From: Pontibacter mangrovi
GTDB taxonomy: Bacteria; Bacteroidota; Bacteroidia; Cytophagales; Hymenobacteraceae
DNA length: 64,000 nucleotides
Direction: 5' to 3'
Assembly: GCF_006385705.1 (NCBI RefSeq)
Contig: NZ_VFRQ01000001.1
Location: forward strand, 558,001 to 622,000
Shown: in pieces, positions 26,880-35,864 of the stretch
Position numbering within the stretch: position 1 is the stretch's first letter
How the letters are laid out: every line of letters begins with the position of its first letter
Program-made: the position numbers and the translations under genes
The notes under the pieces: model-generated
What the model saw: the letters and a program-made list of their open reading frames with translations, nothing else
Databases searched by the model: none
What the model was told of the DNA's origin: nothing

Positions 26880-28019
26880 TCAATTTTTCACGGGTTGCAC
26901 TTTAGATTCCTCTTTCAGCTCCTCCGAGCCTTTCAGCACCACCAGGTCGCCCGCTTTGATGTTACCAAACACTTCCTGCAGGTTTTCCCGGCGCATACCT
27001 TCCACAACCGGAACCCGCTTTACAGCGTCGTTTTCTACTTTTAGCACAAACACACCGGACTGCGCATTCACCACACTGCTTGCCGGCACCCAAACCGTGG
27101 AGTCAGGCCTTTGGAGCTTTAGCTGTACCTGCGCGTATTCCCCGCCGCTCAGCGCCTGCTCCCGGTTGTCTACATCAAACTCTACGTTTACAGAGCGTAG
27201 CTTCTGGTTCAGCACTTTGCTGTTGCGCGATAGTTTGGCATGAAACACTTTGCCCGGCCTGTTACTTACTTTAAACGAAAGTGGAGTTTCCTCATCAAGG
27301 GACTGCGCATGTTTTTCCGGAACGGCAACCACCAGGCGCAGGCGCGACTGTTGTGCCACCGAGAACAACGGCGTTGCCTGTGAGCCTGCTTCTCCCACCA
27401 AGGCCCCTACCGAAAAGTTACGTGCTGTAATTACCCCATCAAAAGGCGCCTTTATAGTTAGGTATTCTCTCATGGCCGAGATGGAACTGGCGCTGGCTTT
27501 GGCGGCAACATAGGCGGCACTGTCGCTACGGACTTTTGTGGAGGCCCTGTCCAGCTCTATGGCTGCCACGGCACCGTCCTTTGCGGCTGCCTGCTGCAGT
27601 CGTTTCAGCGCTTGCTTGCTATACACGAAATCCTCGTAAAGCTTTTGCGCCTGTGCCTTAGCGGCACTTAGTTGCTGGTTCACCTCAGGGGCCTCCAGTG
27701 TGGCAAGCACCTGCCCCTTTTTTACCTGACTGCCTCTGTCTACATGCAGGGCCTTTAGAAAGCCTTTTACCTTCGGATAAATATCCACCTGCTCGTAAGG
27801 TTGCAGCTCTCCGGGTAAAGACAAAGTATACTCTGGCTGGTCTACCTGCACGCTTGCTACCGGCACTTTTGGTACTGTCACCTGCTGCTCCTCCTGGCTT
27901 ACCTCGGTATTCTCGGCTCGGCCGGTGCAGGCGCCTAAGGTCACCAGAATTACAGCATAAAAAACGCCACGTACTACAGAAGGGCTATATTGTTTCCTTT
28001 TCATTTTATAGGATATCAT
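26880..28019 (-). CDS. RND efflux periplasmic adaptor (membrane fusion lipoprotein)
   Basis: A 379-residue HlyD-type adaptor. A lipoprotein signal is seen (AVILVTLGACTG). The barrel-sandwich hybrid halves are VKGFLKALHVDRGSQVKKGQ and APFDGVITARNFSVGALVG, and a coiled-coil hairpin lies between (about 112-185). The start is either M1 (28019) or the ATG five codons on. It links the RND pump encoded 17 nt upstream on the same strand to the TolC-like channel. The substrate cannot be named. Confidence 0.9.
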   Translation of the reverse strand: MISYKMKRKQYSPSVVRGVFYAVILVTLGACTGRAENTEVSQEEQQVTVPKVPVASVQVDQPEYTLSLPGELQPYEQVDIYPKVKGFLKALHVDRGSQVKKGQVLATLEAPEVNQQLSAAKAQAQKLYEDFVYSKQALKRLQQAAAKDGAVAAIELDRASTKVRSDSAAYVAAKASASSISAMREYLTIKAPFDGVITARNFSVGALVGEAGSQATPLFSVAQQSRLRLVVAVPEKHAQSLDEETPLSFKVSNRPGKVFHAKLSRNSKVLNQKLRSVNVEFDVDNREQALSGGEYAQVQLKLQRPDSTVWVPASSVVNAQSGVFVLKVENDAVKRVPVVEGMRRENLQEVFGNIKAGDLVVLKGSEELKEESKVQPVKN

Positions 28020-28036
28020 AGTTGATTTAGAAAAAA

Positions 28037-31000
28037 TTATACTGCCTGTGCTACTGCAAACCTGCTCTTAGGGTCATCCGGGTCGAGGGAGTTGCTGATG
28101 CGGCTGGCTTTTCTGCGCACGGCTACAAACAGGTGCGGCAGCACCAGCAAGGCGGTTAGCGTAGAGAACAGGAGCCCCCCGATCACAGCCTGCCCCAAGG
28201 GTGCGACCTGCTCGCCGCCATCGCCCATGCCAGAGGCCATCGGCACCATACCCATGATCATGGCCAGCGTTGTCATCAGGATAGGGCGTAGCCTGGAGGA
28301 GGAGGCCAGCATGGCTGCCAGCTTTACGTTCATGCCGCGGTCCAGCCGGTTGTACTCCGCCTGGTTGATCATCAGCACCGCATTTGACACCGACACCCCC
28401 ACCGACATGATGATGCCCATATAAGACTGCAGGTTAAGCGAGCTGCCGAACAGCAACAGGGTAAGCAAACTGCCGCCAATCACAGCAGGCACCACCGAAA
28501 GTATAAGCGTAGAGATGGCAAACGATTGGTAGTAGGCCGCCAGCATCAGGAAGATCACCACGATGGCTACCGCCAGGCCAACCTGCAGACCACTCAGCGT
28601 TTCCTCCAACAGTTGCAGCTGCCCACCGGTGCTTACCAATACGCCTCTTGGCGGCTCGCCTGCACTTTTAATTGCCTCCTGAACAGCCTTGGACGCGGAG
28701 CCCAGGTCCTGCTGGTAGGTGTTGGCCTGTACTGTTACGTAGCGGTTGGCCCCTTTCCTGTTCACCTGCCCCGGCTGCTTCGCCAGTTGCAGCGTGGCCA
28801 CGTCTTCCAGCACCGGGCGCGGCTGCCCTTCTTTCAGAGGCAGCTGCCGCAACTTGTCCAGAGACTGCATGGCCGCCTCGGGTATCTGCACCTGCGTCTG
28901 AAACACAAGCCCTGATTTCGGGTCGAGCCACAGGTTTTTATTCGTAAAGCGCGTAGAGGAGGTAGCGATGGTAAGGGCCCTGGTCACATCCTGCATGGTT
29001 AGCCCAAACTGCCCCGCACGCTCCCGGTCTACCTCTATGTTCAGGCTGGGGTACTGCAGCGGCTCGGCAATGCGCACATCCCGCAACGATTTGTTCTTCT
29101 TTAGCTCCGCCTCTATCTTTTTAGCGTGTGCGGCAGCCACTTTCAACTGCCGGGCGGCTACGCTGACCTCGATAGGCGTAGCGGCTCCCTGGCTCATGAT
29201 CTTCTCTACCATCTCCATCGGCTCAAAGCTGAGTTCCACTTCCGGTAGCTGTTCCTGCACGGCCAGCCGTACCTCCTCCTTCAGGTCCGCTATCGAGCCT
29301 GTATACTTTTCCTGGTCCACAGATACCTGCAGCACGGCCTCATGGGTGCCGCTGGTAAACGTAAAGATCGGGTTGATGGCCATACCGGAGGGCTGCATCC
29401 CAACATAGGCAGAACTGATCCTGATCGCGTCGTCCGGCAGCTTCGACTCGATGATCTCGGTTACCTGGTGCAGGTAGGACTCGGTTTTCTCCAGGCGTGC
29501 TCCCTGTGGGGCAACAATACGCACCTGTATATCGCCGCTGTTACTGGCAGGAAGTATGTCGGTACCTATACGCAGGGCACCGACGCTAATCACGGCAACC
29601 ACAACGGCAATGTAGGCTACAGTAACACCTGTTATCCTTTGCTGTGCGGCTTTCATCACCACCAGGTAGCGGCGCTTAAACCTATCAAAACGGCTCAACT
29701 TGTCTTTTTGGCCTTTCGCCTTATGGTGCTGGGAATGATCGGCTTTCATGATCCAGTTAGCCATGATGGGCACAAAGGTTTGGGAGGCAACGAAAGAGGC
29801 GATCATCGCAAAAGCCACGGCCATAGAGAGCGGCATAAACATATCCTTTGGTATACCTTTCATCATCACGGAAGGCACCAACACGGCCAGTATACACAGC
29901 AGGATCAGCAGCTTAGGAACCGAAATTTCGAGCAGGGCGTCGAGTATGGCGCGCTCCTTTGGCTTTTCCATTTCAAAGTGCTGGTGGATGTTCTCGATCG
30001 TTACCGTGGCCTCATCCACCAGTATGCCCACAGCCAAGGCCAGCCCGCTCAGCGTCATGATGTTGATCGTCTGGCCAAACAAGTATAGCATAATCACCGT
30101 CGAAAGTATGGCAATAGGTATGGTCAGCACCACGATCAATGCGCCACGCCTGTCGCCGAGGAACAGCAATATAACCAGGCCTGTAAGTATAACGCCGAGC
30201 AGGCCCTCGTGCACCAGGTTGTTCAGGGCATGCTCAATGTATACCGACTGGTCAAAAACATACTTTATGGTGACATCCTCGGGCAAAGCGGCACCTAAGG
30301 TAGGCAGGGCGTTTTTCAGGTTCTCCACCACTTTTAAGGTAGAGGCATCTGCCGTTTTAATCACAGGCAGGTAAACAGAGCGCTTGCCGTTGATGATGGC
30401 ATACCCTGTGGTCACGTCTGCTGCGTCTTCTACCCGGGCAATGTCGCGCACGAAAACGGTAGGCCCGCTGCCCGTCCGGACAGGGATGTTCAGAAACTCC
30501 TCGGGATTACGGGCGATAGAGTTGACCGGTGCCATCAGGTTCTGGTCACCGATGCGTATGTTGCCTGCTGGGGAAGGCAGGTTGTTTTTGGCGATGGCCA
30601 GTGTCACTTCCTCCGCCGAAAGGCCATACGACTGCATCAGCTCCGGATTAACGTTCACCACCATGGTGCGAATGTTACCTCCGAACGGGGCCGGTGCCGT
30701 AACGCCCGGAATGTTTACAAACTGGGGGCGTATGCGCGTGACAGCCAGGTTCTGCAGCTCCGTGATGGAACGCTTGGGGCTCTCAAACACCAGCTGCCCG
30801 ATCGGGAGCGAACTGCCGTCGAAGCGCACCACCTGCGGCGGCACGGAGCCCGGGGGCAAAAAAGCCATGGCCCGTGATACCTGCGCCGACAACTCGGCCG
30901 AAGCCTGCGCCATATCCGTACCCGGGTAAAAAGTAAGCTTCATGAGGGTAAAACCCTGCACACTCTTAAAATCCAGCTCTTTTACGCCGCTTACATACAC

Positions 31001-31213
31001 CAGCACCTTCTGGAACTCATTGGCCATAAAGCCGTCCATGTAAGAGGGCGTGAGTCCGCCGTAAGGCATGGCTACGTAAATGGCCGGAGACTCAATCTTG
31101 GGAAAAATATCGATGTTTATGTTCCGTAGGGCCGAGAACGAAAAGTAGGCGATGGCCAGAATAGCCACCATCACCGTTAGCGGTTTTCGTAAGGCAAACC
31201 TGATCATATTCAT
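28037..31213 (-). CDS. RND-family efflux pump, inner-membrane transporter
   Basis: A 1058-residue resistance-nodulation-division transporter, full length. Twelve membrane segments are expected. The N-terminus MNMIRFALRKPLTVMVAILA, the TM4 region LALAVGILVDEATVTIENI with the proton-relay acidic residue, and the large periplasmic loops are of the AcrB/HAE type rather than the CusA/HME type. Adaptor and outer-membrane factor genes flank it in one leftward operon. The nearby sulfur genes and the Spy-like protein leave drug, metal or toxic sulfur-compound export open. Confidence 0.93.
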   Translation of the reverse strand: MNMIRFALRKPLTVMVAILAIAYFSFSALRNINIDIFPKIESPAIYVAMPYGGLTPSYMDGFMANEFQKVLVYVSGVKELDFKSVQGFTLMKLTFYPGTDMAQASAELSAQVSRAMAFLPPGSVPPQVVRFDGSSLPIGQLVFESPKRSITELQNLAVTRIRPQFVNIPGVTAPAPFGGNIRTMVVNVNPELMQSYGLSAEEVTLAIAKNNLPSPAGNIRIGDQNLMAPVNSIARNPEEFLNIPVRTGSGPTVFVRDIARVEDAADVTTGYAIINGKRSVYLPVIKTADASTLKVVENLKNALPTLGAALPEDVTIKYVFDQSVYIEHALNNLVHEGLLGVILTGLVILLFLGDRRGALIVVLTIPIAILSTVIMLYLFGQTINIMTLSGLALAVGILVDEATVTIENIHQHFEMEKPKERAILDALLEISVPKLLILLCILAVLVPSVMMKGIPKDMFMPLSMAVAFAMIASFVASQTFVPIMANWIMKADHSQHHKAKGQKDKLSRFDRFKRRYLVVMKAAQQRITGVTVAYIAVVVAVISVGALRIGTDILPASNSGDIQVRIVAPQGARLEKTESYLHQVTEIIESKLPDDAIRISSAYVGMQPSGMAINPIFTFTSGTHEAVLQVSVDQEKYTGSIADLKEEVRLAVQEQLPEVELSFEPMEMVEKIMSQGAATPIEVSVAARQLKVAAAHAKKIEAELKKNKSLRDVRIAEPLQYPSLNIEVDRERAGQFGLTMQDVTRALTIATSSTRFTNKNLWLDPKSGLVFQTQVQIPEAAMQSLDKLRQLPLKEGQPRPVLEDVATLQLAKQPGQVNRKGANRYVTVQANTYQQDLGSASKAVQEAIKSAGEPPRGVLVSTGGQLQLLEETLSGLQVGLAVAIVVIFLMLAAYYQSFAISTLILSVVPAVIGGSLLTLLLFGSSLNLQSYMGIIMSVGVSVSNAVLMINQAEYNRLDRGMNVKLAAMLASSSRLRPILMTTLAMIMGMVPMASGMGDGGEQVAPLGQAVIGGLLFSTLTALLVLPHLFVAVRRKASRISNSLDPDDPKSRFAVAQAV

Positions 31214-31230
31214 AAGATGTCTGCTTTAAA

Positions 31231-32613
31231 TTAGAATTTACTCGAGAGATAGGAGAAGTCGCCTGCCATTTCTGCCTGCACAATAGCCTGGCTCCAGTAC
31301 TGCTGATGCGCCTCTACATTGTCTTTTTCCGTCTGCTGCAGCACACGCTGCAGCTGCAACAGTTCTGTGAGGTTTATCAGGCCATTTTCGTAACGGCTCA
31401 GGTATAGCTCGTAGGCTTTGGAAGCATTGGCAAGGGCTTGCTTTGTGGCTTCTAATTGCTGCAACTGCTCCTGCATGTTCGCCTCCACGGCCTGTAGCGC
31501 AGCAGTCAGTTGCAGGGCCTGCTTGTCGTATCGGGCCTGGGTGGCGGCCAGCTGCGCGCCGGCTTCCTTGCTTTGCAGCGTGCTGGTGTAGCCTGCCGTC
31601 AGGTTCCAGGTAAGCCCTAAGCCCACCAAGTAGTTATCAGCCCTGTTATCGAATCCTCCCCCCCAGTCAGAGCTTACATGACCACCTGCGTCCATCCCGC
31701 TTCCACGGGTGGACAGGCCACCCAGGAAAGAAAGGGAGGGGTACTTCTGGCGTTCTGCCAGCTCCTTGCGGGCATTGGCTACATTCACCTGCTGATCCAG
31801 CACATCCAGGTAAGGGTGCGCCGCTGCCACAGAATCTTGGTGCAGCTTTAGGGGGCCGACATCAGAGGGCAGGTAGTTTGCCGGGTTTACGCCCAGGCTA
31901 TCCGGCGAAAGAGAAATCAGCTCTGAAAGCTGCACTTTACTGGCGTTGAGTTTGCCCTGCCAGCTTTTGACCCCAGCCAGCGCCTGCTGGTATACAGAAG
32001 CCGCTAACAGCGAATCGGCACCGGCTTTCAGGCCTGCTGCAGAAAGGCTTTTTGTTAAGCTCAGGATCTTTTCGAGTCGCTCTGCGTTTGCCCTGGCCCA
32101 CACAAGACTGGCCTGGTTATATTCTACTGCCATAAACAAGCGGCTGACCTGTGCCTGCACGGCTACCTGTGAGGCCAATAAGCTGCTCTGGGCTGCCTGC
32201 TGCTGAAACGTGGCAACCTCCAAGGCCTTGTTCTTACGGCCAAACTCATACAGTTTCCAGTCAACCACGGCGGAGGAATAGAAGCTGGAGGTGGCATCCG
32301 GCTGGTTCTCCAGAGCCGGTTTTGGCGTAACGTTGAAAATGCCGGGCAACGGGAAAAAGCCACCGGCGCTGCCCTCATAAGTGCCATAAGTGTTCTGAAG
32401 CTGCAGCTGAAAATTAGGCAGGTAGCTGCTTTTAACGGCTTTTTTGTTGTACGCTGACGCCTTGATCAGCGCCTTTTGCTCGGCAAACTCAGCGTAATGC
32501 TCGAACGCCAGCTGCCAGGCCTCGGATAAAGAAAGCGGTGTTGTAGTTTGGGCGTGCGTATAGATACTGACCAGCATCAGGATGCCAGCCAGATAAAGTT
32601 TTCGCTTTATCAT
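31231..32613 (-). CDS. TolC-family outer membrane efflux protein
   Basis: A 460-residue exported protein with a signal peptide (MIKRKLYLAGILMLVSIYTHAQ). It has the repeated coiled-coil plus beta-strand pattern of outer-membrane factors: an N-terminal LSLSEAWQLAFEHY repeat and the second-half LELSRYENGLI-like element (YELYLSRYENGLINLTELL). It completes the RND tripartite pump; its stop lies 17 nt before the transporter start. Confidence 0.9.
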   Translation of the reverse strand: MIKRKLYLAGILMLVSIYTHAQTTTPLSLSEAWQLAFEHYAEFAEQKALIKASAYNKKAVKSSYLPNFQLQLQNTYGTYEGSAGGFFPLPGIFNVTPKPALENQPDATSSFYSSAVVDWKLYEFGRKNKALEVATFQQQAAQSSLLASQVAVQAQVSRLFMAVEYNQASLVWARANAERLEKILSLTKSLSAAGLKAGADSLLAASVYQQALAGVKSWQGKLNASKVQLSELISLSPDSLGVNPANYLPSDVGPLKLHQDSVAAAHPYLDVLDQQVNVANARKELAERQKYPSLSFLGGLSTRGSGMDAGGHVSSDWGGGFDNRADNYLVGLGLTWNLTAGYTSTLQSKEAGAQLAATQARYDKQALQLTAALQAVEANMQEQLQQLEATKQALANASKAYELYLSRYENGLINLTELLQLQRVLQQTEKDNVEAHQQYWSQAIVQAEMAGDFSYLSSKF

Positions 32614-32741
32614 ACTTCTTTAAAGAATGGTTGGTAAAAGATGTACTCCCCGGTAGCTGATGCAAAACAGCCAGGGGAATAGAAGGCGGTCGCCTGCACC
32701 AAGCCGAAGCTGTGCAGCACCAGTTTAAAGAAGTATAAAGC

Positions 32742-33173
32742 CTATAGCAGGATGCTGCGGTGCAGCAAAAATAAGGGGACGGGTGAACAGGAAAGGTTTT
32801 CTTGTGCCTGCCTAAAAGGTGCGCCTCTTCCAAAGTACATAAACAGAAGAAGCATTGGCAGCACCAGAAGCGCAGCAACTAGTGGCGCTTTCAGTAGCAC
32901 CTGGGCCTGCCCACTCTCCAGGTCAAGCTTATCCAGCAAAGCGAGTTCGGCCGCTTTACAGGACTCCTGCAGCTGGTGCAGGGAGGGTACCTCCTGTGCT
33001 ACTGCGGGCTGCGCTGGCAAGGGATTAACCGCGCGAGCGATATGCAGGGCAGCTCTCAGCTCCAGTTTTATCGGGCAGGACAAGATAAGGCAGCTTATCA
33101 GGAACAGGAGTACCCATGATAAGCCAGAACGATGTGCGTTCTGATTCGCGCGATATGTTTTGATAGCTGCCAC
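32742..33173 (-). CDS. Small membrane-associated protein of unknown function upstream of the RND operon
   Basis: A 143-residue frame with two hydrophobic segments (about 19-34 and 93-113), a C-P-I-K motif right after the first (LSCPIKLELR), and a hydrophobic C-terminus VPLFLLHRSILL. It is read in the same direction as the pump genes, 128 bp before the outer-membrane factor. I do not recognise the family. The cysteine motif after a membrane anchor recalls the two other small exported proteins at 19599 and 35279. Weak start context and a long overlapping plus-strand frame lower confidence. Confidence 0.5.
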   Translation of the reverse strand: MAAIKTYRANQNAHRSGLSWVLLFLISCLILSCPIKLELRAALHIARAVNPLPAQPAVAQEVPSLHQLQESCKAAELALLDKLDLESGQAQVLLKAPLVAALLVLPMLLLFMYFGRGAPFRQAQENLSCSPVPLFLLHRSILL

Positions 33174-33409
33174 TTAATTGATTTCTGCAAACAAAGAGAA
33201 ATTACTGCTTAAACACAAAACGAAACGCTGAAAAGCGGATTGTTCCCTACAGAAACACCATACCAACCTACACACAGATGAGTATCTTTCCGCGCAAGCA
33301 AACAGGTTTGGTTATAGCTTGCTCTCTTTAAAAGCTCCACTTAGGACAACGTTATACTTTAAGTATGAGCCGCAAAATCCTGAGAGCTACAGAAGCCTGA
33401 GGCATTCAT

Positions 33410-34894
33410 TCAAAAATGATAGTTCATGACAAAGGAGAGATGCGACATATCCACCTTATTCACGATAAAATTTGGAGTGTCGTAGGTATTGTCCCTTTCC
33501 CCTTTGTAGATGTAGAGCACCTGCAGGTCAAGCCCTTCCAGCGCTCCTGTAAAAGTATAGTTGGTCATCAGCTGCAGCTGCGAGTAAGAGGGCATGGCAT
33601 ACTTGTTCTGGGCCAGGTTTTTTACATCCGGCAAGTCGGCACGACCGTAGCCGATACGGGCCTTCCACTGCTTGTTCAGGTTAATGTCGGTGATCAGGGA
33701 TACCATCCGGGTGTCGGCTGTTCCCTCCAGGCGCTCGCGCGGCATAAAGGTGTAGAAGGTCTCGATCCCCCACTCCCGCGGAAAAAGGAAGCGGTTACCA
33801 TCCCCGATGCGGGTATAGTTCAGGCTGGTAAAGAAGCGCGGGGTTTTATACCCCACCCTGCCGCTGTATAGCCAGATTTCGGCGTCCGGTTCGATGTAAG
33901 CCTTCAGGGGATCCTCATTCCCGCCATCGCCGGTGGCTGCCTGGTAACCCGCCTGCAGGCCCAGCACGATCGCGTTCTTCTTGTCCCGGCTTACTGGTAG
34001 CCCCACATCGGTCTGGGAGAAAGTGAAGTTGAACAGGTTCTCTGCGTAGTAGTGCCACAGGCTTGTCTGCAGTACTTTTGAAGGCTGATAGGTAATATTT
34101 CCCAATGCGACCCCTTTGCTGCTAATGTTACCTTTAAACTGCGAGGGGCCGCCATACGCACTGCGGCCTACCGGAATGGAGCCTATACTTTCCTCCACAC
34201 TAAACCAGTCCTGGGTGGAGCGGGGTCCGAACCCGTAAATCCAGCCACCCTGGAAAGTCAGTTTCTCCAACTCGTTTACCTCCAGCCATAGCGCATTTAC
34301 CAGCGTTGGACGCATGCGGCCGTCCTGCTCGTTCAGAAAAGAGGACTTTACCTGCTGCCGCCCAAGGGTAGCTGTAGACTTTTTATAGTTATAGCGCAGG
34401 TACAGGCTCTCCATTCGGCCAAGGTCGTGCTTGTCGGTTGGGTCTAATAGGTCGAAAAGGCCTATTTCATAGCGGCTGCTAAGCCCAGTTTGAGGATCAG
34501 TCCCCAACCTGCTGGACCACACATTGAAAATGAAAAAGCCGCCCAAGCCCACCTGGAAGCCATGGAACTGCGGCGAGTCGTAGTATAAACCAGCCCCCAG
34601 CGCCAGCGCGTGGTAGTCGGGGTAGTCGCCGGTATTATCGGTATACATGAAGAAACTGCGTGCGTGCCCGCTGAACTTGCCCTGTTTTAAAAAGTATTTT
34701 ATACTCTGGGGTTGTGTAGCCGTGCTTTCCGCAGCACCCGTGGCTTCCTGGTGCAGGCTATCTTGCCCTATCACAGCGGGTGTACGAGTGTTTTCAGCGG
34801 GTTTGGCTGGCTGCCCCACCACCGCCTCTACATGCAGGAGCACGGCCGTCGCCAGAAACGCAAAGGTTTTAGCAAAAAGGTTTAGGTATGGCAT
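33410..34894 (-). CDS. OprD-like outer membrane porin
   Basis: A 494-residue exported beta-barrel protein: signal peptide at the N-terminus, a Gln/Thr-rich spacer, then amphipathic strands to a C-terminal Phe (SHLSFVMNYHF), the outer-membrane signature. Segments such as SLYLRYNYKKSTATLGRQQV followed by RMRPTLVNALWLE are typical of OprD-family substrate-specific porins. Its promoter has a perfect Crp/Fnr-type palindrome at 35034-35047, so it is probably induced with the sulfur genes and could admit a small anion such as thiosulfate. That substrate is inference. Confidence 0.85.
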   Translation of the reverse strand: MPYLNLFAKTFAFLATAVLLHVEAVVGQPAKPAENTRTPAVIGQDSLHQEATGAAESTATQPQSIKYFLKQGKFSGHARSFFMYTDNTGDYPDYHALALGAGLYYDSPQFHGFQVGLGGFFIFNVWSSRLGTDPQTGLSSRYEIGLFDLLDPTDKHDLGRMESLYLRYNYKKSTATLGRQQVKSSFLNEQDGRMRPTLVNALWLEVNELEKLTFQGGWIYGFGPRSTQDWFSVEESIGSIPVGRSAYGGPSQFKGNISSKGVALGNITYQPSKVLQTSLWHYYAENLFNFTFSQTDVGLPVSRDKKNAIVLGLQAGYQAATGDGGNEDPLKAYIEPDAEIWLYSGRVGYKTPRFFTSLNYTRIGDGNRFLFPREWGIETFYTFMPRERLEGTADTRMVSLITDINLNKQWKARIGYGRADLPDVKNLAQNKYAMPSYSQLQLMTNYTFTGALEGLDLQVLYIYKGERDNTYDTPNFIVNKVDMSHLSFVMNYHF

Positions 34895-35278
34895 GAGTTG
34901 TCGTATGGTCAGGCTCTTTTAAAGAACAGATGAAGCGCCTTGTATGGATGACACGAAGTATAAGCTCATACTTTATTTAGGTTTCTGTATCATCCCCACC
35001 TTGCAAAACTAAGCACAACCTGCCGGCACAACGGTGACAAAGGTCACAGTATGCGCTGATCATATAGTTTCGCGCCTGCTGTGCAAGGTGCGTGACTCCT
35101 CTTCTCCCATTCGCATCCCTTATACTTCCTTACCCTGAACTTGAATAATTATATTTTTTCCCATTCACCAAATATCTGTGCAATTTTACAAATCACCATC
35201 CTAAAAGTGAGTACATACTTATTATTTTATAGTTTACAAATCAAAAGCTTATAGTAAAAAATATTTCGATTTACTTCT
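34895..35278. other. 384-bp divergent spacer between porin and small-protein genes
   Basis: The spacer holds the leftward Crp/Fnr-type promoter of the porin gene (35004-35047) and an AT-rich stretch from about 35130 to 35278. That stretch probably carries the promoter of the rightward small gene. AAGTAT/ATACTT hexamers occur four times (34955-35213). No other gene is visible. Confidence 0.6.
35004..35047 (-). promoter_or_regulatory. Crp/Fnr-type operator plus -7 box before the porin gene
   Basis: GTGACAAAGGTCAC (35034-35047) is a near-perfect palindrome. Read leftward, exactly 22 nt separate it from TAGTTTTG (35011 to 35004), a perfect TAnnTTTG. The same geometry on the opposite strand is strong support that the spacing is functional. 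Confidence 0.85.
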
Positions 35279-35653
35279 TTGAAGCATTACCTGAAAATAT
35301 GGTCCTTGCTGATGCTGGTTACGCATCTTTTCTTTCTGGCCTTCATCAGCTTTGTGCCAGGCGAAGGAGCGGGCGTAACTTTCAGAAAGGAGTGCCTGCG
35401 CGAGAAAGCGCTGGCAGCTAAGGTTGCAGCCGCTGCCCACAAAGAGGTGTCTGTGCTAACCCTTTTTGGTGATACGGGTCAGGAGCATAAAAAAGAAATA
35501 AAAGTATGCTCTGTGAAGTTGTTTTGCACGGCAGCCACAGAAGCACACGTTTCCCTGGCCCCTCCCCTGGTCCTGAAAAGTATAAGCTCTTCTTACAAAG
35601 CCTATCACTCCCTTTCCGCATCCTGCGACCCGGATCCCCCGAAGCACTGCTGA
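35279..35653 (+). CDS. Small exported cysteine-containing protein of unknown function (TTG start)
   Basis: A 124-residue frame starting at TTG 35279. Residues 1-27 form a signal peptide or anchor (IWSLLMLVTHLFFLAFISF). The rest contains VCSVKLFCTA and ends DPDPPKHC. This layout resembles the protein at 19599 (C-S-T-K, end EPDPPQFS). I do not recognise the family. It precedes the SoxB-like esterase and TsdA-like cytochrome genes. The unusual start codon leaves the N-terminus uncertain. Confidence 0.55.
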   Translation: MKHYLKIWSLLMLVTHLFFLAFISFVPGEGAGVTFRKECLREKALAAKVAAAAHKEVSVLTLFGDTGQEHKKEIKVCSVKLFCTAATEAHVSLAPPLVLKSISSSYKAYHSLSASCDPDPPKHC

Positions 35654-35864
35654 TCTACTCTTTACTTATTCCTGTAGGAAAACAAATGCCACGACTGGCT
35701 CAAGGTTGATCTTTCTCACATGGTCTTCCTGAAGTTAGGGCAGCCATACTTTAGCGAACGTTTGGGCTTATTACCTGAACAGCTGCGCCTAATACACCTT
35801 ATCCGGCAGTGGCGCGGGCTATCCTACACTTTCATCACCATTACCAAATTTTATCTAACCAACC

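Noticed and set aside
23590-31213. Region as an integrated mobile element because of three related phosphoesterases
   Set aside because: Composition and AAGTAT density match the surroundings, and no integrase, transposase or attachment repeats were seen.
32752-33144. A plus-strand 130-codon frame opposite the small protein upstream of the RND operon
   Set aside because: It is Ser/Cys/Arg-rich without a signal or domain, whereas the minus-strand frame has two clean hydrophobic segments and lies in line with the operon.
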